The notes under the pieces were generated by a model. It was given only the letters and a program-made list of their open reading frames with translations. It ran no database searches and was not told the origin of the DNA. The position numbers and the translations under genes were made by a program. A stretch of DNA of 15,382 bases from Patescibacteria group bacterium (GTDB taxonomy: Bacteria > Patescibacteriota > Patescibacteriia > UBA9934): NCBI GenBank assembly GCA_030916555.1, contig JAUPWK010000035.1, positions 1 to 15,382 on the forward strand, given 5' to 3'. Of this stretch, positions 1 to 6,075 are shown one piece after another. Every line of letters begins with the position of its first letter. The first letter of the stretch is position 1.

Positions 1-106
1 CTACTGCGATCATAATAATCGCCAATACGCTTTGTTTTACTTCATCCGACAATAACGGCTCAGAATAATCGGCAGCCGAAGACCGTCGCTTCACCTTTTT
101 TGCCAT
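1..106 (-). CDS. N-terminus of probable FtsK/SpoIIIE DNA translocase (partial)
   Basis: Reading leftwards from the ATG at 106-104, the frame stays open to the window edge for 35 codons. It begins MAKKVKRRSSAADYSEPLLS and continues into a hydrophobic run (VLAIIMIAV). A short Lys/Arg-rich start, then a 'LS-EVK' stretch, then a first transmembrane helix is the usual beginning of FtsK/SpoIIIE translocases in Patescibacteria. FtsK pumps chromosomal DNA through the division septum and is a multi-TM membrane protein. The motor domain lies outside the window, so the call rests only on the N-terminus and could be another basic-start membrane protein. There is no Shine-Dalgarno motif at a normal distance from this ATG. 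A clear one sits further upstream in front of a 12-codon overlapping frame (see findings). The gene is divergent from the one at 181. Confidence 0.5.
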   Translation of the reverse strand, partial: MAKKVKRRSSAADYSEPLLSDEVKQSVLAIIMIAV

Positions 107-180
107 AGCAAACGTATTGTATCAGGCATTTCTCTCCTTCGGATAGTAGAAAGTCGAAAACAAGAGTACGGTTACTGTAT
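107..180. promoter_or_regulatory. Divergent intergenic region
   Basis: This 74-bp spacer separates two divergent genes and must hold both start regions. On the minus strand there is a strong GAAGGAG followed by an ATG at 129-127. On the plus strand the only promoter-like pair is weak: TTGTAT (117-122) and GATAGT (142-147) with a long 19-nt spacer. No Shine-Dalgarno motif precedes the plus-strand gene at 181. Exact promoter positions cannot be assigned. Confidence 0.4.
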
Positions 181-837
181 ATGCAAACAAACTCGCAATC
201 ATTAACGCTTACGGTTATTGCGCTTGGCATCGTAGGAATTGGGCTGGGATTGTGGTCGCTTATGCGCCCAGAGACCGTTCAGGCCCCACAGGGCCTCAGA
301 AATTGGACCGAGTTTAGAGATACCGATGGCCGTTTTAGCCTCCAGTACCCTGACACCTACACACAACTCCCTGGTGATACCGGCGATTTTCCAATTGGAA
401 GCGCACTCGTTCCCGCGCAAAGCGGCGTAACGGTACCTGTCATAGCCACTTTCAAGCTTGATGAAAGCGATTATGGTGGCACAAATCTAGCCGGAGCTTG
501 GGTCACGGTTGCGGTCACGCAAAATAACAATGAAAATGCCTGCGCACAATCGTTTGACGGGCTCACTACACTCGCTCTCACCGCTACCCGTACGCAACAC
601 GACATCACCTGGTACGAATTCGCAGATGGCTGGATAGCAGAAGGCGCAGCAGGCACGAAGTTTGAAACCCGGACCTTTCACACAATCAATAACGGCAATT
701 GTTACGAGGTCCTCCTCCATCTTGCAACCACGAACATCGGCAACTATGATCCGGGCACAGTAGCAGCGGTAGACGAAGGCACATTACGCGCCCAACTTCA
801 GTCGATCTTCCAAACATTCACCTTCACACAAGAATAG
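181..837 (+). CDS. Membrane-anchored exported protein, unknown function
   Basis: This is a 218-residue protein. One hydrophobic helix (about residues 8-28) follows a short polar N-terminus, consistent with an uncleaved signal anchor that places the remainder outside the membrane. The exported part is Thr/Asn/Gln-rich and lacks Lys-rich segments. It starts with 'DGRFSLQYPDTY' (residues 49-60), a pattern common at the start of small PsbP-like or lipoprotein-type beta domains. It has only two cysteines (C121, C174), which could form a disulfide in an extracytoplasmic protein. No catalytic motif is recognised. The gene stands alone, with the divergent FtsK-like gene upstream and a strong bidirectional terminator 10 nt after its stop. 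The ATG at 181 has no Shine-Dalgarno motif, but no better in-frame start precedes the hydrophobic helix. The gene is very probably real; its function is unknown. Confidence 0.75.
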   Translation: MQTNSQSLTLTVIALGIVGIGLGLWSLMRPETVQAPQGLRNWTEFRDTDGRFSLQYPDTYTQLPGDTGDFPIGSALVPAQSGVTVPVIATFKLDESDYGGTNLAGAWVTVAVTQNNNENACAQSFDGLTTLALTATRTQHDITWYEFADGWIAEGAAGTKFETRTFHTINNGNCYEVLLHLATTNIGNYDPGTVAAVDEGTLRAQLQSIFQTFTFTQE

Positions 838-847
838 TGCTCATCAC

Positions 848-885
848 CAAACATAAAACCGCCTTTGTTGGCGGTTTTATGTTTG
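848..885. terminator. Bidirectional intrinsic terminator
   Basis: A perfect 16-bp inverted repeat (848-863 CAAACATAAAACCGCC; 870-885) encloses a 6-nt loop. A-rich and T-rich arms flank a GC core, so it can act on both strands. It lies between the converging exported-protein gene (+) and efp (-) and should end both transcripts. Confidence 0.9.
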
Positions 886-891
886 AGATAT

Positions 892-1458
892 TTACTTCGC
901 GATGCGCTCCACGTAATCACCCGTTTCCGTACTCACCATTACTTCGTCCCCCTCTTTGATGAAAATTGGTACGCGGATTTGAAGATCATTATCCGTAGTA
1001 GCGTCCTTAAGGACGTTACCGGACGCAGTGTTGCCAGCTACAGCTGGATCGGTTTGCTTGATGGTGTACTGCACTTTAAGCGGGAGCTCCATGGCGATAG
1101 CGTTGTCATTATGCATAACAACCGTACACTCAAGTCCTTCCTTCAAGTACTTTGCATCATCGCCAACCATGTCACGACCAATCATCACCTGCTCATAGGA
1201 GTTGCCGTCCATGAACGTTAAGGTGTTGTCGTCGGCGAAAATGAATTGCATTTTCTTGTAACCAACATCTTCGTAGGTCAGGTTTTCAGCTGACTTAAAG
1301 TTATGCTCAACCACCTTGCCGTTCGACAATGACTTAATGCGCGTGCGCACAAACGAGCTTCCCTTTCCTGGAGAAACGCGCTGGAAGCTGGCCACAGCCC
1401 AAAGCTCACCATCAAGATTGATCACGGTACCTTTCCGAATATCATTAGGAGATGCCAT
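892..1458 (-). CDS. efp: Translation elongation factor P
   Basis: This 188-residue protein has the normal length for EF-P. EF-P enters the ribosomal E site next to the P-site tRNA and relieves stalling at consecutive prolines. The N-terminal KOW-like domain carries the modification loop 'SPGKGSSF' with the acceptor lysine at residue 32, equivalent to Lys34 of E. coli. Two OB domains follow, and the protein ends 'VSTETGDYVERIAK', a typical EF-P C-terminus. The gene starts 3 nt after the stop of the EpmA gene, so the two are almost certainly co-transcribed and translationally coupled. No separate Shine-Dalgarno motif is visible. The neighbouring gene predicts that Lys32 is lysylated. No EpmB-type aminomutase is in the window, so it is unknown whether the donor is alpha- or beta-lysine. 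The polyproline-like tail of the giant protein at 11143-15382 (Pro-Asp, Pro-Glu and Val-Pro repeats) might benefit from EF-P. Confidence 0.97.
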   Translation of the reverse strand: MASPNDIRKGTVINLDGELWAVASFQRVSPGKGSSFVRTRIKSLSNGKVVEHNFKSAENLTYEDVGYKKMQFIFADDNTLTFMDGNSYEQVMIGRDMVGDDAKYLKEGLECTVVMHNDNAIAMELPLKVQYTIKQTDPAVAGNTASGNVLKDATTDNDLQIRVPIFIKEGDEVMVSTETGDYVERIAK

Positions 1459-1461
1459 AGT

Positions 1462-2388
1462 TTAAAAACGTTGCGAAGGAGGGAATAAGTGAATGGCGTC
1501 AATGTTTTTAACGCCGGCCTTGAGCATAACCAATCGGTCTACGCCTAGGGCATTGCCAAAAGATGGCGACCGCACAGATGCTAACCCATTTAAGAGCTCT
1601 TCGTCAATTGGAAAGACCTCTTTACCGGCCAAACGACGCTCCGCCGCCTCGAGCTCGAAACGCGCTCTTTGCTCAATGGGATCGACAAGCTCAGTGAACC
1701 CGTTACAGATCTCAAGTCCGTTCACATAAGCCTCAAAACGCTGAGCTGAACGGCCATCTTGGTTCTTTTGAGCAAGCGCCGCCTCAGCAACCGGATAATC
1801 AGTCAAAAAGAAGCGGGAGTGCTCGGCCTCAAGCCTTGGCATCACTTCAAACTGGAAAAGATCAGCCACTTTTGCCGCCTGCTCAGGCGTAGCATCGGCC
1901 GGGTGATAGCCAAAATACTTTTCGAACTCGGAGACATAGCTCACGCGTGGCCAGGGTTGGTGATCAGTAGCAGGTAGGGCACCATCGAGAACAAAGTTCA
2001 CGAGCTCCTCCGTCTCTCGCATGCAATCCTCGTAATTCTTCCCCTGCTGGTACCACTCAAGCATTGAAAACTCCACGCTCCACCGCTCTCCCATTTTTTC
2101 AACGTTGCGGAAGACTGGTGTGATTGTATAAATTTTTTCGAGACCAGCTCCGAGCAGTTTTTTCATCGAATACTCAGGACTCGTAATCAGGCCAGCGCGA
2201 TGCGTCGTGCCATCAATGAACTTCACATCGACACCCACCGGATCAAGGTTTGGCTCCATTCCCGGAGAACGAACGGCGAGTGGAGTTTGGACATTTAGGT
2301 AGCCTCGATCAACAAAAAACTTGTGAATCGATGACTGTACATCGTTCCACAACTTTGCACGAAGCTCGAGGTCTTGTTTTGACAACAT
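1462..2388 (-). CDS. epmA: EF-P--lysine ligase (EpmA/GenX/PoxA family)
   Basis: This 308-residue class II aminoacyl-tRNA synthetase-like enzyme resembles the catalytic half of lysyl-tRNA synthetase. It lacks the N-terminal anticodon-binding OB domain, which separates EpmA (about 325 residues in E. coli) from LysRS. Visible signatures are 'LTSPEYSMKKLL' (68-79), motif 2 'FRNVE' at 93-97 leading to 'EFSMLEWY' (106-113), 'RFEAYVNGLEICNGFTEL' (217-234), and motif 3 'GNALGVDRLVML' (278-289). EpmA activates lysine with ATP and attaches it to the loop lysine of EF-P. The EF-P gene immediately downstream makes the assignment secure. The ATG at 2388 is the only start that preserves the N-terminal helix, and no Shine-Dalgarno motif is seen. 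The gene lies just after the rpsR terminator, so it needs read-through or an internal promoter, and none is obvious. Confidence 0.93.
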   Translation of the reverse strand: MLSKQDLELRAKLWNDVQSSIHKFFVDRGYLNVQTPLAVRSPGMEPNLDPVGVDVKFIDGTTHRAGLITSPEYSMKKLLGAGLEKIYTITPVFRNVEKMGERWSVEFSMLEWYQQGKNYEDCMRETEELVNFVLDGALPATDHQPWPRVSYVSEFEKYFGYHPADATPEQAAKVADLFQFEVMPRLEAEHSRFFLTDYPVAEAALAQKNQDGRSAQRFEAYVNGLEICNGFTELVDPIEQRARFELEAAERRLAGKEVFPIDEELLNGLASVRSPSFGNALGVDRLVMLKAGVKNIDAIHLFPPSQRF

Positions 2389-2395
2389 ACACTAA

Positions 2396-2426
2396 AGCAA
2401 AAAGCGGCCGAAGCCGCTTCTTTGCT
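2396..2426 (-). terminator. Terminator of the rpsF-ssb-rpsR operon
   Basis: The stem AAGCGGC (2402-2408) pairs with GCCGCTT (2413-2419) around a CGAA loop. AGCAAA/TTTGCT pairs extend it, with one bulged base. On the minus strand the hairpin is followed by CTTTTTGCTTT. It sits 3 nt beyond the rpsR stop and 7 nt before the epmA start, so it probably attenuates rather than fully blocks transcription into epmA-efp. Confidence 0.8.
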
Positions 2427-2429
2427 GTC

Positions 2430-2660
2430 TTATTTCAGAACGAATGGGAGAAGACCGATGATGCGTGAGCGCTTAATCTCAGAAGCGACCTGTCGCTGGT
2501 GAGCGGCGCAGACACCGGAACGCTTACGTGGCACGATCTTACCGTAGGAAGACAAGAAGCGGCGGAGCAAATCTGTGTGCTTGTAGTCGATAACGACATC
2601 TTTGTTCACACAGAAGAAGCAATAGCGCTCGCCTGTAGCTTGGGCTTTATTGTTCATCAT
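2430..2660 (-). CDS. rpsR: 30S ribosomal protein bS18
   Basis: This 76-residue protein has the family signature throughout: 'CFFC-NKD--IDYKHTDLLRRF', then 'GKIVPRKRSGVCAAHQR', and the ending 'IKRSRIIGLLPF'. bS18 binds 16S rRNA in the platform of the small subunit as a heterodimer with bS6, whose gene heads this operon. Cys14, Cys17, Cys51 and His54 are placed as in the Zn-ribbon-like versions of bS18. The gene begins 6 nt after the ssb stop. It starts with two adjacent ATG codons (2660 and 2657) and no Shine-Dalgarno motif, so the exact start is uncertain by one codon. A terminator follows immediately. Confidence 0.96.
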   Translation of the reverse strand: MMNNKAQATGERYCFFCVNKDVVIDYKHTDLLRRFLSSYGKIVPRKRSGVCAAHQRQVASEIKRSRIIGLLPFVLK

Positions 2661-2666
2661 AGAGGA

Positions 2667-3134
2667 TTAAAAGGGAATGTCTTCAAGTTTAATTTCTTCT
2701 GCAGGTGCTTGCGATGGCTCATCCATCATGACTGGCGCTGCGGCAGCCTCAGCTGCGACATCGCCGGCATCAGTTGCGCGAGGAGCTCCAGATACCTGCC
2801 CGGAACGATCCAGCATGATCATGTTTTCGATCACCACCTCAGTGCGGTAACGCTTCTGACCATCTTGTCCTTCCCACTCACGGGTCTGGAGACGACCATC
2901 AACGTAGATCTTCTTACCTTTCACAAGGTACTGGGCACAAACCTCACCAAGACGACCCCAGGCGACCAGGCTATGGTAATCAGCCTGCTCTTTCTTCTGG
3001 CCATCCGAGCTTGTAAAAGCGCGATTCGTAGCAATCGTGAATGACGCTACCGACTGACCGCTTGTCGTCTTTCGCAATTCAGGATCGCGCGTAAGGTTGC
3101 CAATGAGCGTGACGCGGTTCAAGGAAGATGCCAT
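2667..3134 (-). CDS. ssb: Single-stranded DNA-binding protein
   Basis: This 155-residue protein binds single-stranded DNA during replication, repair and recombination. Residues 1 to about 110 form the OB fold with standard family patterns: 'LNRVTLIGNLTRDPELR', 'VASFTIATNR', 'ADYHSLVAWGRLGEVCAQYLVKGKKIYVDGRL' (split here by small variations) and 'YRTEVVIENMIMLD'. A flexible Ala/Pro-rich linker follows, ending in the acidic-hydrophobic tip 'LEDIPF'. That tip is the interaction motif that recruits replication and repair partners. It lies between rpsF and rpsR, the classic bacterial order. A structured 118-nt spacer separates it from rpsF. No Shine-Dalgarno motif precedes the ATG. Confidence 0.96.
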   Translation of the reverse strand: MASSLNRVTLIGNLTRDPELRKTTSGQSVASFTIATNRAFTSSDGQKKEQADYHSLVAWGRLGEVCAQYLVKGKKIYVDGRLQTREWEGQDGQKRYRTEVVIENMIMLDRSGQVSGAPRATDAGDVAAEAAAAPVMMDEPSQAPAEEIKLEDIPF

Positions 3135-3252
3135 AAAGGATACGGGTTAAACTGGTTGATCGGCTCATGAACGGAACACCTTGGTTGATATGGTGGTTGC
3201 AACAACCATTTTAACCATGTTCACCAAGTCGACAGAACCGACGATCAATCGT
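3135..3252 (-). promoter_or_regulatory. Structured spacer between rpsF and ssb
   Basis: This 118-nt stretch has no gene, but nested inverted repeats centre near 3201. They are TTGATCG 3156-3162 with CGATCAA 3242-3248; CTTGGT 3180-3185 with ACCAAG 3223-3228; ATGGT 3190-3194 with ACCAT 3214-3218; and GGTTG 3195-3199 with CAACC 3203-3207. Together they predict one long interrupted stem in the operon mRNA. There is no T-run, so it is not a normal terminator. Possible roles are mRNA processing or stabilisation, or control of ssb translation. Confidence 0.5.
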
Positions 3253-3744
3253 TTAGATATTCTTCATGATATCTGAATCTAGAATTTGATCCAACTTATT
3301 AGAGAGCTCTTCGGTGGTTACCTTACCGGTCGTATCTGCAGCCTGAGTGCGAGGAGCGCGCTCTGGACGATCAGTACGCTCTTCACGGTCACCAGCGCGG
3401 CGGCCTTCTGGAGTGAGAGGTGGGGTGTACTGCACGAGCTTGAATTCACCCTTTGGAATGCCTTCTGGGCGTGCCACGATCATGTGACGGAGCACTTCCT
3501 CAGTCAAACGAAGATCGAGATCCAACTTCTTCATGGTCTCAGGCTCAGCCTGGACGTAGAAAAGGATGTATGTGCCGTAACGCTGACGCTCAATTGGATA
3601 AGCGGTTTTAATTTTCCCAAAAGAGTGGGTCTTTTCTACCTTGGCACCTGATTTCTCAAATACCTTGGTAATAGTCCCAATAACACCATCTACTTCCGTG
3701 TCAGCATACTGAGACGGCAAAATGGTCATGATTTCGTACAACAT
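3253..3744 (-). CDS. rpsF: 30S ribosomal protein bS6
   Basis: This is a 163-residue protein starting 'MLYEIMTILPSQYADTEVDGV', the standard bS6 beginning. The core of about 105 residues includes 'FGKIKTAYPIERQRYGTYILFYVQAEP' (read in two parts) and 'EVLRHMIVARPEG'. A charged Arg/Glu-rich C-terminal extension ends 'LDSDIMKNI'. bS6 pairs with bS18 on the platform of the 30S subunit. The frame is open 70 codons further upstream, but that extension does not resemble bS6. It would also run through the promoter (3821-3849) and overlap the divergent methyltransferase gene, so the ATG at 3744 is chosen. It is the first gene of the rpsF-ssb-rpsR operon and follows a structured leader that could mediate autoregulation by the S6:S18 complex. 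Confidence 0.95.
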   Translation of the reverse strand: MLYEIMTILPSQYADTEVDGVIGTITKVFEKSGAKVEKTHSFGKIKTAYPIERQRYGTYILFYVQAEPETMKKLDLDLRLTEEVLRHMIVARPEGIPKGEFKLVQYTPPLTPEGRRAGDREERTDRPERAPRTQAADTTGKVTTEELSNKLDQILDSDIMKNI

Positions 3745-3750
3745 AGTGTT

Positions 3751-3798
3751 GACTTGGCCTCGCCTCTTCAGGCGGGCAACCCTGAGAAACCCAAGGTC
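3751..3798 (-). promoter_or_regulatory. Candidate S6:S18-binding rpsF leader RNA
   Basis: In the transcript of this leader, GACcUUG (from 3798 downward) pairs with CAAGUC (ending at 3751). Inside it is a second stem, GCC-CGCCU / AGGCG-A-GGC (3757-3777), capped by a GAAG loop, with a GGUUUCUCAGGGUU segment unpaired on the 5' side. A CCCG sequence lies at the base of the hairpin. Autoregulatory rpsF leaders bound by the S6:S18 complex are known to carry a CCG trinucleotide in a bulge next to a hairpin, mimicking the 16S rRNA site. The position, 7 nt upstream of the rpsF start and about 15 nt after the expected transcription start, fits. The match is by eye only. Confidence 0.45.
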
Positions 3799-3820
3799 AT
3801 GGACAAGAATAAGTGCCGGA

Positions 3821-3849
3821 AGAGTAGTTGAATTGCGCTTTTCCGTCAA
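3821..3849 (-). promoter_or_regulatory. Promoter of the rpsF operon
   Basis: On the minus strand the -35 box is TTGACG (3849-3844), the spacer is exactly 17 nt, and the -10 box is TACTCT (3826-3821). The predicted start near 3814 gives a leader of about 70 nt that contains the candidate S6:S18 element. Confidence 0.65.
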
Positions 3850-3873
3850 GTTTTCGCGGCCGATCCTCGGGGC

Positions 3874-3902
3874 TGGCCAAAAACTTAATTCTCTGCTAAC
3901 AT
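3874..3902 (+). promoter_or_regulatory. Candidate promoter of the methyltransferase gene
   Basis: TGGCCA (3874-3879, 4 of 6 matches to the -35 consensus) is followed after 17 nt by TAACAT (3897-3902). A TGC just before it makes this an extended -10 element. The start site would fall within a few bases of the ATG at 3912, implying a leaderless or nearly leaderless mRNA. That agrees with the missing Shine-Dalgarno motif. Confidence 0.45.
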
Positions 3903-3911
3903 CACGCCAAT

Positions 3912-5093
3912 ATGCAAATTTTTGCGCTCTTGGGTGCTCATCCGGATTTATCAATTTCCGAGATCGGCGTAATTACACAAGCGAATCCGTCCTGGAAAGA
4001 CGGAGCTTTAGCGATCTTCGATGACGTTGAAACTGAGCTCAATCCACTTCAATTCCGCCTAGGTGGAACACAAAAGCTTGGCGTGGTCTTAGGCACCGTC
4101 ACCACCACCAATCAAAAAGAGTTGGCCAGCTTCTTAGCAACCGACCTCATGGCCCTTCACCCAGAAGGTAAGCTCAATTTTGGTTTAAGTGTGTACGGCG
4201 CCAACCAGTCTCGTCTTGATCAGGTGCGTACAGCCACGAAGAACTTGGGCCTCGAGACCAAATCTCGCTTAAAGGAAGCTGGTCGCGGTGCTCGCTACGT
4301 CATTTCGCGGGAAGCCACCCTTTCCGCCGTTGTCGTCGTCAGCAATCACCTCTTAAGTAAGGGGGCTGAATACGTTTTAATCGTTCGTGATAACGATATC
4401 GTGATTGGACGCACCGTGGCCGTACAAAATGTCGACGACTGGGCCAACCGTGATTTCAATCGCCCACGCCGCAACGCCAAACAAGGCATGCTACCACCTA
4501 AGTTAGCACGCATCATGGTGAATTTGACCGGCGTTGATGGCGCGGGAAAAACTTTACTTGATCCATTTTGCGGCAGCGGCACCGTACTCATGGAAGCCGG
4601 ACTTTGCGGCTTCTCAAAAGTCATCGGTGGAGACATTAATGACATCGCTATCGCAGACACCGAGGCGAACCAAGATTGGTTGATTGCACAAAACTTTAAA
4701 ACCGCCGAGCTTCGCACGTATGTTGGTCAAGCTAAAGATGTTGGCAACCACATTGGCGCACGCAGTGTTGATGCCGTAGTTACGGAAACGTACTTAGGAC
4801 GTCCACGCAAAGGACTTGAAACCGCCTCAGACATTGAAGAAGCAATAGTGTATCTTGAAGCTTTGTACAGCGAAAGCTTTGCGGCCATCAAAGAAGTCTT
4901 GAAACCGGGCGGAGTAGTGGTTATCGCAGCTCCTGTTCACTACTTAGACGATAAACCTCATTTCGTTGCCGTGGCGGAGATCATGTATAAGCTCGGCTTC
5001 ACCCCTGCCCCGATGGCCTGCGACAATTTGATCTATCACCACCAAGATCAATACGTCGGCCGCCAAATTCTGCGTTTCAAATTACCCCAATAA
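3912..5093 (+). CDS. THUMP-type SAM-dependent RNA (or DNA) methyltransferase, Trm-G10/Trm11-like
   Basis: This is a 393-residue protein. Residues 1 to about 175 form a divergent N-terminal region in the place of the THUMP/ferredoxin-like RNA-binding part of Trm11 and TrmG10 enzymes. It ends in the family linker 'DWANRDFNRPRRNAKQGMLPPKLARIMVNL' (176-205, read in parts). The Rossmann methyltransferase domain follows: SAM-binding motif I 'LLDPFCGSGT' (215-224) and an acidic ribose-binding Asp241 in 'GGDIND'. The catalytic position normally occupied by (D/N)PPY reads 'TETYLGRP' (291-298). The C-terminus 'YHHQDQYVGRQILRF' (375-389) is typical of tRNA guanosine-N2 methyltransferases. The likely substrate is a guanosine of tRNA, but databases often label such Patescibacterial proteins as DNA methyltransferases. 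The gene is monocistronic, with its own terminator. Confidence 0.75.
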   Translation: MQIFALLGAHPDLSISEIGVITQANPSWKDGALAIFDDVETELNPLQFRLGGTQKLGVVLGTVTTTNQKELASFLATDLMALHPEGKLNFGLSVYGANQSRLDQVRTATKNLGLETKSRLKEAGRGARYVISREATLSAVVVVSNHLLSKGAEYVLIVRDNDIVIGRTVAVQNVDDWANRDFNRPRRNAKQGMLPPKLARIMVNLTGVDGAGKTLLDPFCGSGTVLMEAGLCGFSKVIGGDINDIAIADTEANQDWLIAQNFKTAELRTYVGQAKDVGNHIGARSVDAVVTETYLGRPRKGLETASDIEEAIVYLEALYSESFAAIKEVLKPGGVVVIAAPVHYLDDKPHFVAVAEIMYKLGFTPAPMACDNLIYHHQDQYVGRQILRFKLPQ

Positions 5094-5119
5094 AAAAAGG
5101 AGCCTCCGGGCTCTTTTTT
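5092..5119 (+). terminator. Terminator of the methyltransferase gene
   Basis: GAGCC (5100-5104), loop TCCG, and GGCTC (5109-5113) form the GC core. A-run and T-run arms flank it (AAAAAAAG before, TTTTTTG after). It begins at the stop codon of the preceding gene. Confidence 0.9.
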
Positions 5120-5141
5120 GTTTTATTTTAGCAGTATTTAG

Positions 5142-5170
5142 TTGACAAAGTCATTATCGTCGCGTACCTT
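5142..5170 (+). promoter_or_regulatory. Promoter of the sigma factor gene
   Basis: A consensus -35 TTGACA (5142-5147), a 17-nt spacer and a -10 box TACCTT (5165-5170). Transcription should start near 5177, leaving a short leader that contains the Shine-Dalgarno motif GGAGG (5184-5188). This promoter overlaps an in-frame TTG at 5142, which argues against using that TTG as the start codon. Confidence 0.65.
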
Positions 5171-5192
5171 CTTTCAGCCACCCGGAGGAATG

Positions 5193-6068
5193 ATGCCAAA
5201 AGTTCATGCTGAAGAACAGTTACTTCAGATCTTTCTCACACAACTCGAAAAAGCCTCTCACTCGCTCCCGAACTTCCGCTCTGGAGCTCCGCTCAGCGTA
5301 GCCGAACTTCTACCTCATGCTCGCCTGGTGATTCGGCTGGCGAAAAGGTACGAGCGAATCGCTCAACCGCGTGGACTGACGGTCATGGACCTGATTCAGG
5401 AGGGGTACATAGGCCTCATGAGGGCCTTCGAAAGGTTCGATCCGAAGCGCAACAACACATTTGGAACCTACGCCACTTGGTGGGTCAGGTCCGGTATCAC
5501 GAGAGTCCTGAACGACAGTCACTTTTGTGGCGTTCGGCTCCCCGGAGGACGGCGCGAAGGCATCAGGAACATCGGAAAGGTCATCGACGAAATGACCCGG
5601 CAGCTGAACAGACCTCCTTCAGCCACCGAGCTTGCACATGCAGGACATCGATACGGATTCACTCCCGAACAAGTCAACGAACTCCTGAGCTATAGCGCCC
5701 TACAGTCCGTAGGCTTGAATACGCCGGTCGGAGACGATGGAACGCTTACCCTCGCAGACACCATCGCCTCCCCGATGCAATCCCCGGAAGAACAAGTGGT
5801 GATGGACTGGATGATGGCCTGGATCAGAACGTTCGTGGACGAACTCGAGGATCGAACGCGGTCTGTAATCGAACGCCGCTACGGTCTCAACGGGGCAGAC
5901 AGCTGCAGCCTGCAAGAGATCGCCGATGATCTCCGTATCTCAAGGGAGCGGGTCCGTCAGCTCGAACGAGCTGGACTACGCCGCATCCAGAGACTCATGG
6001 CAACGGACACCGCAAAGCTCATGGCCAGACAGCGAGCAAAGAAAGCCCGCAGAGCCAAACACCGCTAA
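5193..6068 (+). CDS. Sigma-70 family RNA polymerase sigma factor (regions 2-4)
   Basis: This is a 291-residue sigma factor that directs RNA polymerase to promoters. Region 2 covers about residues 42-107. It includes the core-binding 'DLIQEGYIGLMRAFERFDP' (66-84) and the promoter-melting 'FGTYATWWVR' (90-99), which keeps both tryptophans. Region 3 includes 'PPSATELAHAGHRYGFTPEQV'-like sequence (read in parts). Region 4.2 is a helix-turn-helix, 'SLQEIADDLRISRERVRQLE' (239-258). Region 1.1 is absent, and an unusual Lys/Arg-rich tail (about 276-291) follows region 4. It resembles group 2/3 factors more than a full-length RpoD. The open frame reaches back to a TTG at 5142, but that lies in the -35 box. 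GGAGG at 5184-5188 favours the ATG at 5193 (or the adjacent one at 5190). Its GC content and translation signals match the two genes that follow rather than the flanks. Confidence 0.88.
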   Translation: MPKVHAEEQLLQIFLTQLEKASHSLPNFRSGAPLSVAELLPHARLVIRLAKRYERIAQPRGLTVMDLIQEGYIGLMRAFERFDPKRNNTFGTYATWWVRSGITRVLNDSHFCGVRLPGGRREGIRNIGKVIDEMTRQLNRPPSATELAHAGHRYGFTPEQVNELLSYSALQSVGLNTPVGDDGTLTLADTIASPMQSPEEQVVMDWMMAWIRTFVDELEDRTRSVIERRYGLNGADSCSLQEIADDLRISRERVRQLERAGLRRIQRLMATDTAKLMARQRAKKARRAKHR

Positions 6069-6075
6069 GCTCAAC

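Noticed and set aside
865..1221. 118-residue plus-strand frame
   Set aside because: It is antisense to efp and begins inside the bidirectional terminator.
2499..3044. 181-residue plus-strand frame
   Set aside because: It is antisense to ssb and rpsR, which are unambiguous, and has no recognisable domain.
3745..3954. N-terminal extension of 70 codons on the rpsF frame
   Set aside because: It does not resemble bS6, contains the operon promoter and leader structure, and would overlap the divergent methyltransferase gene. The family N-terminus begins exactly at the ATG at 3744.
5142..5192. TTG start giving the sigma factor 17 extra residues
   Set aside because: The TTG is part of the TTGACA -35 box, and a strong GGAGG stands just before the internal ATG pair.
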